From: Dama dama
Taxonomy: Eukaryota; Chordata; Mammalia; Artiodactyla; Cervidae
Assembly: GCF_033118175.1 (NCBI RefSeq)
Contig: NC_083710.1
Location: forward strand, 40,331,501 to 40,395,500
Reading direction: 5' to 3'
DNA length: 64,000 nucleotides
Shown here: one piece after another, positions 10,616-22,595 of the stretch
Layout of the letters: each line of letters opens with the position of its first letter
Numbering within the stretch: the stretch's first letter is position 1
Translations under genes and position numbers: made by a program
Notes under the pieces: model-generated
What the model was told of the DNA's origin: nothing
What the model saw: only the letters and a program-made list of their open reading frames with translations
Databases searched by the model: none

Positions 10616-11488
10616 CATAAAAAAGTAATTCAATACAATAGTATGGATAACAAAAATAACAAAAATAATAGGTCACAATTAAAACAGATAATACAGGAAG
10701 ATAGTTGCAAAGCACAATAAATGTAAAAACATTCTACTTATTTAAAATCATTTTTTAATAAATACCTTAGTCCAGAAATAATGTGCCCACACTTTGAAAA
10801 GAGAAAATACGTAACTCCTGAAGTTACTTATCCCTTAAGTGTTTTACTCAAAATATAATAGAATATATGTTATAAAATCAATTTAGAAGAGAAAAGGTTA
10901 TTATGAAGGATAAGACTACAACTGAGAATTATTGTTAATTTGATTAGTGACCTAGACAATGAGTCCCTTTTTGCAATGTTCTTTGTTGCAGGGAGTGCTA
11001 CTTGTCTGCTTCTGCCAGCAGTTTTGCCTTCTGGCCAGTCAGCAGGGAAATATTCTGGTCTATTTTATGGAGGAAATTTACCCCTGGAATTAGTTAATAA
11101 CAGCAATGGCTTTGTAAAGTACCAATCCTACCAAGCTAATCCAAACTAGATCAATCAAAGGGAAGGATAGATGTAATACTTCTTGACATGGGCAATGATT
11201 TTGATGCTACTGCACATAAAATATTTCTCAATAAAACATGTACTTTAAAAGAGTCTGGCTTTCAGTTGAGTGCTCTACTCTTTACTTGAACTGTCTTAAA
11301 AAATATTCACTGCCTTTTTGGCAATAAGTGGCTAGTAATGAAAAGAACAATACATAAGAAGTGCAGAGTGGGAAAAGAAGGAATATTCTTTATATATAAA
11401 CAATCCAATTGTAATGATTAACAATAATGATTATCAATTATATTCTGGGCACTGTTGGTTAATTTACATAAATAATATACATTGGTAT
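10616..11488. other. Unannotated stretch
   Basis: About 870 bp of unique-looking sequence. The 69-codon frame at 10940-11149 has no splice context or recognised motif and I do not call it a gene. Confidence 0.5.
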
Positions 11489-11503
11489 ATACTGATCCCT
11501 ATG

Positions 11504-11709
11504 AGGGGCTTCCTTCATAGCTCAGTTGGTAAAGAATCTGCCTGCAATGCAGGAGACCTGGGTTCAATTCCTGGGTTGGGAAGACCCCCCGAAGAAGGAA
11601 ATGGCAATCCACTCCAGTATTCTTGCCTGGAAAATCCCATGGACAGAGGATCCTTGCAGGCTACAGTCCACGGGGTTGAAAGAGTCGGACATGACTTAGC
11701 AAATAAACC
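11504..11709 (+). mobile_element. Bov-tA SINE
   Basis: Well-preserved tRNA head with B box GGTTCAATTCC, body, and end GAGTCGGACATGACTTAGCA. It is flanked by ATACTGATCCCT on the left and ATACTGACCCTT on the right, an imperfect target-site duplication. Confidence 0.9.
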
Positions 11710-11720
11710 ATACTGACCCT

Positions 11721-13420
11721 TAACATGTGTGTTGATTATCATTACTGGGAAGCTAAATTCATTCTTGCCTTGGAGCCAAAATTTGTAAACAAAAGTTTCT
11801 CTAGCACCCAAACTAATGCATATTACATTTTATTCTATCACATCCAGTGCATCACTTTTAAAGTGATTTTTTCCCCTCTATTGAATTAAAACAATGCTCT
11901 ACTTCCTCAGTATATTTACTGGTAGGAGTAGAAATGTCCCATTCCAGTCCACTCTATTTACCTGTTGGCTAACTGATAAGTGTACATAAGTATAGATGGC
12001 TTTGACTGGCATGGAATAAATATGCATTGGCTGTATAGGCTTGCACTTCTTAGGCCTCTTTGCCTAAGCACTTGGCTTGGTGTCCATTTCTATAGCAGAA
12101 ATAATCCTTCACTAGAAATGAGTACAAATCTGTAATTCTGATATAATTATTTTACTTTATTTTGGAGTTAGAAAGTATTTTTAAGGTTATTTAATTTAAT
12201 CATCCTTTCTGTGTTTGAATTTCCTCTATAACATTGAACAAAATTTCTTCAATTCAATTGGAATTTTATTTATTAAATACGTCCACTCTACCTGACACTA
12301 TGCTGGTTCTAAATATATAAATATACATCGTGAACCTTCAATGATCTCAGAAGTTAATGAAAACAAGGGGAAATATGTAAGTGTGAATATAGAACATAAC
12401 CAAATAAAATTAGTTTATTAAAATTTTCCACAAGATGTAATATGAACATGGGGAATCAGACTCCCTAAGTCTTAGGAATTCAAGAAAGACATCCGAATAG
12501 GCAGCTAATTTAGATTGGAAATAATGGAAAAGCAACAGAGAGCAAAGAGCAGCCTGAGAAACAACTGATTTGACAGAGTATATTATATATATGTAATGAC
12601 AAGTAACTCAATTTACCTGAGGAATATCACTTGTCATAGCAAATCAAAATCATTTTTTCCCAACATCTTCCTCAATAGTTAGTAACATTTGTAAAAGAAA
12701 TTACAGATCCTCCTTTCTATTTTTAGTTTGCAGCAAAATGTCTGCAAAATTGAGATTATTTTTATAGAAATTTTGCTTGACCTATATTAATTGGGGGACA
12801 TAATATTAATGGTGTAGTTGGAGTCACATGTTTAGACAAACTGTTCAAAATTGTGCATGTAAATTGATGGGGAAAAAAAGCAGTTTTAAGCTCTAACTTG
12901 ATAAATATCAATAATGAAAAGTAAGAAGGAAAAGGAAAACCCATGTAAGGTCATGATAAAAAGTAGTTAGATACATTAGGATATGGAAGATATATTAATG
13001 AAAAAGCAACCAAGTAAGACAAATTTTTCAATATGTGTGTGGGCAGAGGACTAGCAAAATATCAAGTAAGATGAATATATTTATAAGCTGTAAGTGGTCA
13101 GAGGTGTGTGAAAAAATGTGAGTGGTCATTACATGAAGTGATTGGATTTAACTCACTATGTTAAGCCAAAATTAAACCTATGGTAACAAACTCAACCAAG
13201 TAATTACTAGAGTAGCTCCATAATGCAGGTTCTGTGTAAAGTCCCTTTTTAGAAATAAGAACACTATGGCTATAGGATTATATAAAACAATCAAAACTAT
13301 TACAGCTAATTATTTGTAAATTTGAGATATAAAACCAAGTGACTGCCTCATAGTGATGTGCTGAACCTAGCCCAAACTCACTAGAGCCATTTATTAAATG
13401 TTTCAAAAATTTGAGAGCCA
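11721..13420. other. Mostly unannotated stretch
   Basis: About 1.7 kb of AT-rich DNA. A short segment at 12255-12350 (TATTTATTAAATACGTCCAC ... ACACTATGCTGGTTCT) faintly resembles the ancient repeat at 6995. No gene or RNA is recognised. Confidence 0.4.
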
Positions 13421-13490
13421 CTGTACACCTGAAACTATCAGAACACTGTTAATCAACTATACTCCAATACAAAGTAGTTTTTAAAAAATA
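13421..13490 (+). mobile_element. L1 3' end fragment
   Basis: The motif TGTACACCTGAAACTATCAG, then AATCAACTATACTCCAATAC followed by an A-rich tail, is the 3' terminus of an older artiodactyl L1. Only about 70 bp was inserted. Confidence 0.65.
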
Positions 13491-13631
13491 GAGAGCAAAT
13501 TATCAAATCAATGATAGTTAAATAAGCCTTAGTGGGAATATTTATTCAACAAAAATTGATAAGCACTATATCAGTATTTTTTTTTCTAAGTTGGAGAGTT
13601 GATTTGCTGGCAAATTATTGCACCTAGGTTA

Positions 13632-13680
13632 ACTATATATATATATATATACATATATGTGTATATATAGATATATGCAT
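13632..13680. repeat. TA/CA-rich microsatellite
   Basis: Alternating TA with interspersed CA and GA steps, immediately 5' of a BovB insertion. Similar TATACATATATG sequence follows the insertion at about 14225, so this simple sequence was the target. Confidence 0.8.
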
Positions 13681-13683
13681 GTT

Positions 13684-14222
13684 AGTTCAGTTCAGTCGCT
13701 CAGTCGTGTCGACTCATTGCGACCCAATGGATTGCAGCACACCAGGCTTCCCTGTCCATGACCAACTCCTGGAGCTTTCTCAAACTCATGTCTGTCACAT
13801 CGATGATGCCATCCAACCATCTCATCCTCTTTTGACCCCTTGTCCTGCCTTCAATCTTTTCCAGCATCAGGGTCTTTTCCAAAGAGTCAGTTCTTTGCAT
13901 CAGGTGGCCAAATGGAGTTTCAGCCTCAGCATTAGGTGGCCAAATGGAGTTTCACCCTCAGCATTAGCCCTTCCAAGGAATATTCAGGACTGATTTCCTC
14001 AAGGGTTGACTGGTTTGATCTCCTTGCAGTCTAAGGGACTCTCAAGAGTCTTCTCCAACACCATGGTTCAAAGGCATCAATTCTTCAGTGCTCAGCTTTC
14101 TTTATGGTCCAACTCTCACATCCATACATGACTATTGGAAAAACCATAGCTTTGACTAGATGGACCTTCTCTGGCAGAGTAATGTCTCTACTTTTTAATA
14201 TGCTGCCTATGTTGGTCATAGC
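13684..14222 (-). mobile_element. BovB 3' 0.5 kb with internal 32-bp tandem duplication
   Basis: Minus-strand BovB 3' end, starting at the tail TTAGTTCAGTTCAGTCGCTC. It carries a perfect-length 32-bp tandem duplication (13902-13933 and 13934-13965, one base different) not present in the other copies. It is flanked by TATACATATATG-type sequence. Confidence 0.9.
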
Positions 14223-14295
14223 TTTATACATATATACATATGTTTATACATTTATTTAAACTAGCTACCTACTGTATTTGCCTACTTCCTACTCC

Positions 14296-14554
14296 CATCA
14301 GTTCAGTCGCTCAGTCGTTTCCGACTCTTTGCGACCCCATGAATCGCAGCACGCCAGGCCTCCCTGTCCATCACCAACTCGCGGAGTTTACCCAAACTCA
14401 TGTCCATCGAGTCGGTGATGCCATCCAGCCATCTCATCCTCTGTTATACCCTTCTTCTCCTGCCCCCAATCCCTCCCAGCATCAGAGTCTTATCCAATGA
14501 GTCAACTCTTTGCATGAGGTGGCCAAAGTATTGGAGTTTCAGCTTCAGCATCAG
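14296..14554 (-). mobile_element. BovB 3' end with clear target-site duplication
   Basis: Terminal 259 bp of BovB, minus strand, near family consensus and therefore young. It is flanked by the 9-bp repeat TCCTACTCC at 14287-14295 and 14555-14563. Confidence 0.92.
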
Positions 14555-14563
14555 TCCTACTCC

Positions 14564-15540
14564 TATACATGTCCCTAAAGAATTGTTGCAACTTCCCTTT
14601 AATCACTGATCTAGCAAGTTTTTAAATTTCATGTATTTATTGTTAGATAGACCTAAGCACTTTTTCCTTTGTCAGATAATCTTGCTCACAGTACCTCTGA
14701 CAATTTGCCAAATTTGCTACACATCGCTTTCACAAAGGCAAATGTTTATAGCTTTTTATTTTCAATCCTTATTGACAGTATATTAGGCAATTTTCTTAGC
14801 AATGAGAATATTGCTATTTCCTCTTTATTTACAGTGTAACATTCTACAACAAACTATTTTTTTAAGCTGTGTTGCTAGGTTTATTTTCCTAAACCACTAA
14901 TTTGTTCACATTCATCAACTAAATAAAACGTTCAATCAATAGTTTTCTACTTTACAAAATAAAGAACACATTACTCTAATCTCCTAACAATTCCTTTCAC
15001 ATTGTAGTTCCAGTCTGGTTTATTTTAGGAATTAAAGTGATCAGATGTTCAAAATAAGATCAGGTACATGAAAAGAAATTGGCTAGAATTGCATAATGAG
15101 AACACAATTCATGAGAATCAGTCTGAGGACATAGTGAAGTAAGGTAACATGTAAGAGCATAGATTGTGATAAAAGGAATAAAAATTAACATAAAATGTAA
15201 CTTTCAGTAGATCAGGTTGATTCTAAAAATCTGGCAAATGATATCCTTTTTCAACAGAAAGAAATGGCATCTTTTTTCTGAAACAGTAGCATCTTTCATT
15301 CATGAAGAAGAAGCCTCTTTAAGACACTACAATTGGTTGAGAAAGTGATTATTAGTATTGATTTACTGAAGGGTGTTTCAGTAGAATGTTAGACCCTTGG
15401 TGTAATAGATCATTATAATCTGTGGAATTGTATACATCACTAAACCTGCAGTACTTTTGGAACTGGCATTGGTGAACATTATGTTTATTTTTGTAAATGA
15501 TTTAAAGCATGCATCATTCATAAATTCTAAATTTAGTGGT
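14564..15540. other. Unannotated stretch
   Basis: About 1 kb of AT-rich unique-looking sequence. No recognised feature. Confidence 0.5.
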
Positions 15541-15544
15541 CTCT

Positions 15545-16140
15545 TTTAAAAATTCATTTATTTTTTAATTGAAGGACAATTGCTTTTCAGAATTTTGTTG
15601 TTTTCTCTCAAACATCAACATGAATCAGCCGTGGCTGTACATATGTCCCCTTCCTCTTGAACCTCCCTCCCATCTTCCTCCCCATCCCATTCCTCTAGGT
15701 TGATACAGAGCCCCTCTTTGAATTCCCTGAGACATACAGCAAATTCCCAATGGCTATCTCTTTTACATATGGCAATGTAAGGTCCTTGTTACAATCTCTC
15801 CATACCTCTCACCCTTTCTTGTCCTCTCCTCATGACCATAAGTCTATTCTCTATGTCTGTTTCTCCACTGCTACCTTGCAAATAAATTTATTGGTACCAT
15901 CTTTCTAGATTCCATATATATATGCATTAATATATGGTGTTTATCTTTCTCTTTCTGGTTTGCTTCACTCTGTATAATAGGTTCTAGTCTCACTGCCTCA
16001 TTAGAACGGACTCAAATGTGTTCCATTTTATGGTTGAGTAATAGTCCATGTTGTATATGTACTGCAACTCACACATACCCCGATGTTTGTGGCAACACTA
16101 TTTACAATAGCTAGAACATGGAAGCAACCTATATGTCTAT
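15545..16140 (-). mobile_element. L1 3' end (3' UTR plus last part of ORF2)
   Basis: Minus-strand ruminant L1. The plus strand begins with the 3' UTR terminus (TTTTTTAATTGAAGGACAAT, ATCAACATGAATCAGCCGTG, CCTCCCTCCCATCTTCC). It runs into the antisense end of ORF2 (ATTCCATTTTATGGTTGAGT, TGGCAACACTATTTACAATAGC). It is 5'-truncated at about 16140 with no intact frame. Confidence 0.88.
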
Positions 16141-16640
16141 TGACAGTTGTCTCTATTTGATAATTCATGGAACTAGAAGTGAGGCTCCTTGAAAATCATG
16201 TTCCAAATGCTCTTATTCTTCTCTATTTTAATCTCTTCACTTTTTATCATCAGAGTTATTTTATATAACATATATTTATATATTTTCTATATCTTAATGG
16301 TGTAAATAATTGTGTAAACAAGGCTGTGGTTACTTTGATCTATTTCATTTCTATGTGACTAGTCATGAAGACTGCTCACTGTTGATGTGGGATAAGCCTT
16401 GCAATCTGGACACTCCAAATGGATGACAGATTCTCTCCCAATAAACTCCTTAATATAAACATTTTCTTTGTGGCATCTACTCAATTCCTCTTACATAATT
16501 TGCTCACTTCCTTTTTTTCTTTTTTTACTCATTTCACATCAACCACCTTTCTGTTTCTCTAAATGGCAAGTATATATTCCCACATTGACAGCTTAGTTCT
16601 TCCCAACAGACTTTTCTTCAAGCATGGAAATAGTGTGTAA
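16141..16640. other. Unannotated stretch
   Basis: 500 bp of unique AT-rich DNA without a recognised feature. Confidence 0.5.
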
Positions 16641-16768
16641 TCTGCACTATGCACATGTGGTTAGTAATCACTGACATTCAATGAAATAATTAAATTTTAA
16701 AATTTAATTAAATCCAATCAATTAACTTTAAATAGTCACTTTTGGCTACTGGACTGTGCTGCTCTAAA
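16641..16768. mobile_element. MER5-like hAT relic
   Basis: GCACATGTGGTTAGTAATCA, then ATTAAATTTTAAAATTTAAT, then TGGCTACTGGACTGTGCTGC follows a short, non-coding hAT-Charlie element seen across placental mammals. Recognition is from memory and the sequence is diverged. Confidence 0.45.
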
Positions 16769-17012
16769 AGTTTCTTCTACTTGTGATAAGCACAATAAAC
16801 TTCCTTGAGTATTTACATATCTGTCATCTTTTAAAAGTTTTGCTTGTATTTTATCTTCTCAGTGAGACTTTTTCTGACTTCATTACAAAACATTGCAACT
16901 ATTTTCCACCTCACTTATGATCTCCACTCTGAATCTGCTCTTCTTCTTCTTTTTAATTTATAGTATCTATTACTTTGTCAAATAGTATTTGAGCATATAT
17001 TTATTACACTAG

Positions 17013-17215
17013 GGATTCCCTGGTGGCTCAGTGATAAAGAATCTGTCTGCCAATGAAGGAGATGTGGGTTTGATCCCTGAGTCAGGAAGATCCCCTGGAG
17101 AAGAAAATGGTGACCCACTCCAGTATTCTTGCCTGGTAAATCCCATTATCAAAGGCGCCTGGCAGGGTACAGTCTATGGGGTTGCAAAGAGTTGGACATG
17201 ACTTAGTGACAACCA
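17013..17215 (+). mobile_element. Bov-tA SINE
   Basis: Head GGGATTCCCTGGTGGCTCAG, B box GGTTTGATCCC, and body ending GAGTTGGACATGACTTAGTG. Moderately diverged; no clear flanking duplication was seen. Confidence 0.88.
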
Positions 17216-18000
17216 CATTATTATATTATATTAATATTTAGTTAAGGCTTTGGGGAGAGACTTCACTGGTATCATTTTGTTATTGTTTCCTTGTTGGTAT
17301 TTTTTCCTGTTTTCAAAAATCAAAGGTTTTACTTTTAATTTTTTTCTAAAAATATTCAAAATAAGATTCTCAGGTTTATTAACTTATTACATCTAATATT
17401 AACTTTTAAAAGTAAGCAGCTAAATTTATGTACATATGGGGAGTTAATATATGCCTTTATGCTTTCAAAACCAATAAAGAGTAAAATTTAGCATATGTAA
17501 ATTAAAAATAAATGAACATATTTCAAGAGTCCCAGCATGGAATATTGAATGTGATAAGTGAATCTAATTGCATTACATAGTTACACTGAAGAGAGTGATA
17601 GGATGTGTAACTTTGGAAAATTGCTTGGATGAGTAAGTGAAGAATAAGGGTAAAATAAAATGAAACAGAAACACTGCATTCTCCTGGATAAATTTGCTTC
17701 TTTCAGGAATACAAAAATATAGGTTTAAAATTCTGAAATTATTTTACATATACTCTAGGGTTGACAAAATATGCAAATAATAGCAGTAAGTGGGAGACAG
17801 ATTTTTCACTGTCGGAGTAAAAAGGTACATTTAAGCAAACACAGAAGGCCATAATAAAGTCCATGGGCCTAGATTAGAGTCAGAAGTATAATTATGAATA
17901 TATATTCAGGTATATATTCATTATCACCTTGTCTGAATATTTACCTTTTCCTCTGTCATCAGGTATATATGGAGTTTTATTAAAAGAACAAACTGGTAAT
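17216..18000. other. Unannotated stretch
   Basis: About 780 bp of AT-rich unique-looking DNA preceding an old BovB. Confidence 0.5.
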
Positions 18001-18004
18001 AACA

Positions 18005-19721
18005 AAGACCAACAACACAACAGACATGGATATCACCAAATGGTCAATTCCAAAATCAGATTGATTACATTCTTTGCAACCAAAGATGTAGAAGACCTAT
18101 AAAGTCAGCAAAAACAAGACATGGAACTGACTGTGGCTCAGATCATGAAGTTCTAATTGCAAAATTCAGGCTGAAATTGAAAAAAGTAAGGAAACCTACT
18201 AGGCCTTTCAGGTATGACCTAAATCAAAACTCATGATTATACAGTGGAAGTGTCAAATAGATTCAAGGGATGAGATCTGGTAGACAGAGTGATTGAAGAG
18301 CTATGGATGGAGTTTCTTAACATTGTACAGCAGACAGTGATGAAAACCATTTCAAAGAAAAAGAAATACAAGGAGGCAAAATGGTTGTCTGAGTTGGCTT
18401 TACAAACAGCTGATGAAAGAAGAGAAGTGAAAGGAAATGGAAAAAGGGAAAGATATATCCATATGAATGCAGAGTTTGAGAACAGCAAGCAGAGATAAGA
18501 AGGCCTTCTTAAGTGAACAATGCAAAGAAATAGAAGAAAACAAAAGAATGGGAAAGACTAGAGCTCTCTTCAGCAAAATTGAGGATATCAAGGAAACATT
18601 TCTTGCAAGATGGGCACTATAAAGGAGAGAAACAGTAAGGACCTAACAGAAGCAGAAAAGATTAAGAAGAGGTTGCAAGAATACACAAAGAACTATGCAA
18701 AAATGTTATTAATGGCCCAGATAACCATAATGGTGTAGTCACTCACCTAGAGCCAGACATCCTGGAGTGGGAAGCCAAGTGGGCTTTAAGAAACATTACT
18801 ACAAACAAAGCTAGTGGAGGAGATGGAATTCCAGCTGAACTTTTTCAAATCCTAGAAAATGGTGCTGTTAAAATGCTGCATTCAATATGCCAGCAAATTT
18901 GGAAAACTCAGCAGAGGTCACAGGACTGGAAAAAGTCAGCTTTCATTCCTATTCCAAAGGAGGTCAATATCAAAGAATGTTCAAACTACCACACAATTGC
19001 AATTATTTCACAAGCTAGTAAGGTAATACTCATAATCCTTCAAGCTAGGCTTCAACAGTACATGAATTGAGAACTTCCAGATGTACATGCTGGCTTTAGA
19101 AAAGGTAGAGGAGCCAGAGATCAAATTACCAACAATTGGTGGGTCATGGAGAAAGCAAGGCAATTCTTGAAAAAATATCTACTGCTTCACTGACCTCACT
19201 GCTAAAGCCTTTAACTGTGTGGATCACAACAAACTGTGGATAATTCTTAAAGAGGATGGAGTACCAGACCATCTTACCTGTCTCTGGAAAAACCTGTATG
19301 CAGGTCAACAGGCAACAGTTAGAACCCAACATGGAGAAACTGACTTGTCAAAATTGGGAAAGGAGAAAGACAAGTATGTATATTGTCATTCTGTGATGTA
19401 CATTACACTAAATGCCAGGCTGGATGTTGAAATCAAGATTGCCGGGAGAAATGTTAACAACCTCAGATATGCAGATGTTACCACTCTAATGGCAGAAAGT
19501 GAAACCTCTAGATTATGAACCTCTGGATAATGGTGAAAGAGGAGAGTGTAAAACTGGCTTAAGACTCATCATTAAAAATACAAAGATCATGGCCTCTGGT
19601 CCCACCACTTCATGGTAAATAGAAAAGGGAAATGTGGAAGCAGTGACAGATTTTCCTTTTTTGAGCTCCAAAATTTCTGTGGAAGATGACTGCATCCATT
19701 AAATTTAAAAAACACTTGCTT
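18005..19721 (+). mobile_element. Old BovB, interrupted at its 3' side by an L1
   Basis: Plus-strand BovB from the end of the endonuclease (GATTACATTCTTTGCAACC) through linker and reverse transcriptase. All frames are broken and the catalytic motif reads YADV in place of YADD near 19470. It stops inside the element at AAACACTTGCTT, where a 5'-complete L1 begins. The expected last 0.6 kb of BovB is not found directly after that L1. Divergence exceeds that of the copies at 8 and 29 kb, so this is the oldest BovB of the cluster. Confidence 0.88.
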
Positions 19722-22595
19722 GGAGTACAAGATGGTGAAAGAATAGGTCGACATGGTGTACATCTCTTTCCATGGAAACATCAGGAATACACCTTCAGAC
19801 ACAGAAGCGGACAGGAGTACCTGGCCATCGGAAAAGGATATGTATAGAACCACACAAAACTCAGTAGGATGAAGGAACTAGGGGGGAAAACTAGTTTTAG
19901 TAGGACTGGATCTGCCCTCAGAGTGTTGGGGAACTGAAGCAGGGTTCCAATCCCCACATCAGGGCAACTGTATGGGTAAGAAGAAAAACATTTAAGGGTG
20001 AGAGTGAAACAACTGATCTGTGGCAGCCTAAATGGAATGAGAATCAGGCAGCTCTTGCCACAGCCTTCTGTACCCTGGACAGGGATGCGGGTCCCCTAGA
20101 AGGCACAGCAGCTGGGAGCTGGAGCATAGGGACTGTGGAGCAATCCCAGGGTAAGGGCTGATGTTGACTGTGGAGAGACGGACTGAGGGGACATAAGGAA
20201 GGAGATTGTGGTGGGAAATGCCTATGGAGGGAAGCTAGGCAGCCATGGAAGCAAGGTGATACTGCTGAGTCATGTGTAGGGGGTGGAGCCATTACCCCAC
20301 ACACCAGGATTGGCAGCTGAACAATAGAGAGGCTGCCCCATTAAGCAACTGATGCCCTGAACTACAGAGTAGGACCACACCCAGGGTGCCCCTTTATGTG
20401 CCTGACGTACCAACCTACAGAGTAGGATCCCAGGCAAGGGTCCCCTCTATGTGCCTGATGCACCAAACAAGAGAGAAAGACTCCTGGCAAGGGAGACTTC
20501 TAAGTGTCTGAATGGGTGGAGCTATGGAGAAAGACTAACCAAAGAGGCCTTCTGATTGCCAGCTACCAGAGGCTGGAAAAAAAGACTCTGATAAGTCCAT
20601 AACTCCTGTGGCTGAGGCAATCCATGTCCCTGAACACTTGACACCCCCAGGGTCCCTGCGACCCAAACAGCTGCACTACCTTCACACTCAACCCTCACTG
20701 AGGAAGAACTGCCACAGTCAAAAAAAGTCTTGCATCTATGCACGTGGAGTTGCTTTGGTCATGTCCAACTTTTTGCAACCCTGTGGACTGTGGCCTGCCA
20801 GGCTTCTCTGTCAGTGGGATTTTCCATGCAAGAATACTGGAGAGTATTGGCCAATACAGGTTGCCATAGCCTTCTAGAGCACTATATTTCCTGCTGCCCT
20901 AGCCGCCAATTCCCCTGAGTACCTGGTGCTGCCAGAGCCTCTGCAACCAAGCAGCCTCACCACCTCAACACCTGACCCTCACTGGGGCAGACCAAAGTCC
21001 TCCAGGGCAGCCTCAGGAGCAAACCCCGGTGGACGACCTACATGCAGAGGTAGAAATAAAACTGCAGTTGAAACCCAGGGACAGTATGGCTAAGGAAGAT
21101 GACCCAAAACCTTCTCACCAGCTGTACAAGCTACATATTAAATTCACACAATCAACTAGCAGGCTCTGTGCTTATGGAATATATAAAAGGATGTTGAGAG
21201 CTCCCACAAAAGAAAATGCACTAGTTCTGATAGCTGTGTACCCTGGAGGCAAGAACACACAGGAGTATGATCAGATTAGAGTCTGAGCTGCCCCCACAGC
21301 ATGTCCAGAGACCAACACAGTGTTGGTAGGTACCCTAGGGGGACGAGGTGGACTGTGACTCCCAGCGAGGAAAAGGATGCTGACAGAAGTGACTCAAGAA
21401 AAATATTTACTATTCTTATATTTTGACTTGTTTCACAGTTTTTTGGATTTCTTTTTCTTTTTTTTCCCCCTCCCTTTGTTGAAGTTGTTGATTTCATTAG
21501 TACTATGAAATCTAATTAAGTTTTTGAGTTTTTTTTTTTTTTAATTGCACTTTTTATTCTTGTTACAAACCTTTGCCTCTATACAGGCTTTTTCTGTGGA
21601 GTCTTCCTTTCTTTTTCATCCCCCCCCCCCCCTTTTTCCAATTTTAATTTTTAACTTTTTAAACCTGTTATTATTTTTTCTACGTTTATTCATTTGTTTG
21701 CTTTTCCTACTGTTCTTTTCCCCTTTAATGTATATAAATCACTTAACAGCAGTTAAACTTTAAGGTATATAAATCTTCTTTATCTACCTCTATTTACGTT
21801 GCATATCTATTCTTTCTTTCTTTTCTTTCTTTCATTTCCTTTAACGTATTTGTTAGTTTTGTTTTCATTGCTTTCCCCCCCACTTGACACCTTGCCTTAG
21901 TTTTGTTTTCCAGTTTGTGCTTTAGTTAGTTTTATTTTTAACTGGTAGATACCATTTTCAGTTTTCTTTGTTTGCCAGGTGAATCGATTGCACTTTATTG
22001 TTGTTGAACTGCTTTGATTTTGCTTATGGGTGCATAGGTATATGTGTATATTCCATTATTTCAATTATTATTTGCCTGATTTTGCAACTGCCATTTTTCT
22101 GGGGTTCAACTTTAGTTTCCTGTTCCTGGGGATTTGATTTAATCTCACTTATGCCATAACAAATTACCTTTGGAACCTTCTTTGCTGGCAGAGATCAAGC
22201 CCTGAAACTTTGAAGTGGGAACACTGATTCCAAGACTCTAGACTACCAGAAAACTTCTAACCCTAGGGAGCATCAAATAGTGAGAACTCCCACAAAAGAA
22301 ATCACTTGAATGCAAGACCCAGCATCAACCAACCACCAATATCACCCTGTGCAGGATACCTCATCCAAACAACAAACAAGACAAAAATACAAACCCAATC
22401 ATCAGCAGACAGGATTACCACCTCACTCATCCCTGTCCCTCAGGAAAAACAAAAACTCAGCACAAATCTCTCCCTATATGAAGCTTACACAAGTCACTGG
22501 ACCAACCATAGGAAGGAAGAAACCAAAAGGAAGAAATAATTCAATGTTTAGCCCTGGGAAAAGGAGACTTTAAATACAATAGGTTAAAAAATATA
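19722..22595 (+). promoter_or_regulatory. L1 5' UTR / internal promoter region
   Basis: Relatively GC-rich non-coding leader of a ruminant L1 (CACCTTCAGACACAGAAGCG, AGGAGTACCTGGCCATC). It is followed by T- and pyrimidine-rich blocks (21420-22140), including a run of C near 21620, and a pre-ORF1 segment (22200-22595). Such leaders carry the internal RNA polymerase II promoter of the family. Open frames seen here on both strands are not conserved proteins. Minus-strand sequence at 45270-46030 is related to part of this leader. Confidence 0.75.
20735..20870 (-). mobile_element. Partial Bov-tA SINE within the L1 leader
   Basis: The plus strand reads GTTGCTTTGGTCATGTCCAA ... CCTGTGGACTGTGGCCTGCC ... 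GCAAGAATACTGGAGAGT, the reverse complement of a SINE body. The tRNA-like head is absent. Confidence 0.75.

Noticed and set aside
11504..11600. tRNA-like sequence with a good B box (GGTTCAATTCC)
   Set aside because: It is the head of a Bov-tA SINE and cannot fold as a functional tRNA; the same head recurs about 20 times here.
20044..21286. Several 70-90 codon frames suggesting a small gene cluster
   Set aside because: They lie on both strands within the long L1 5' UTR, have no conserved motif and overlap each other.
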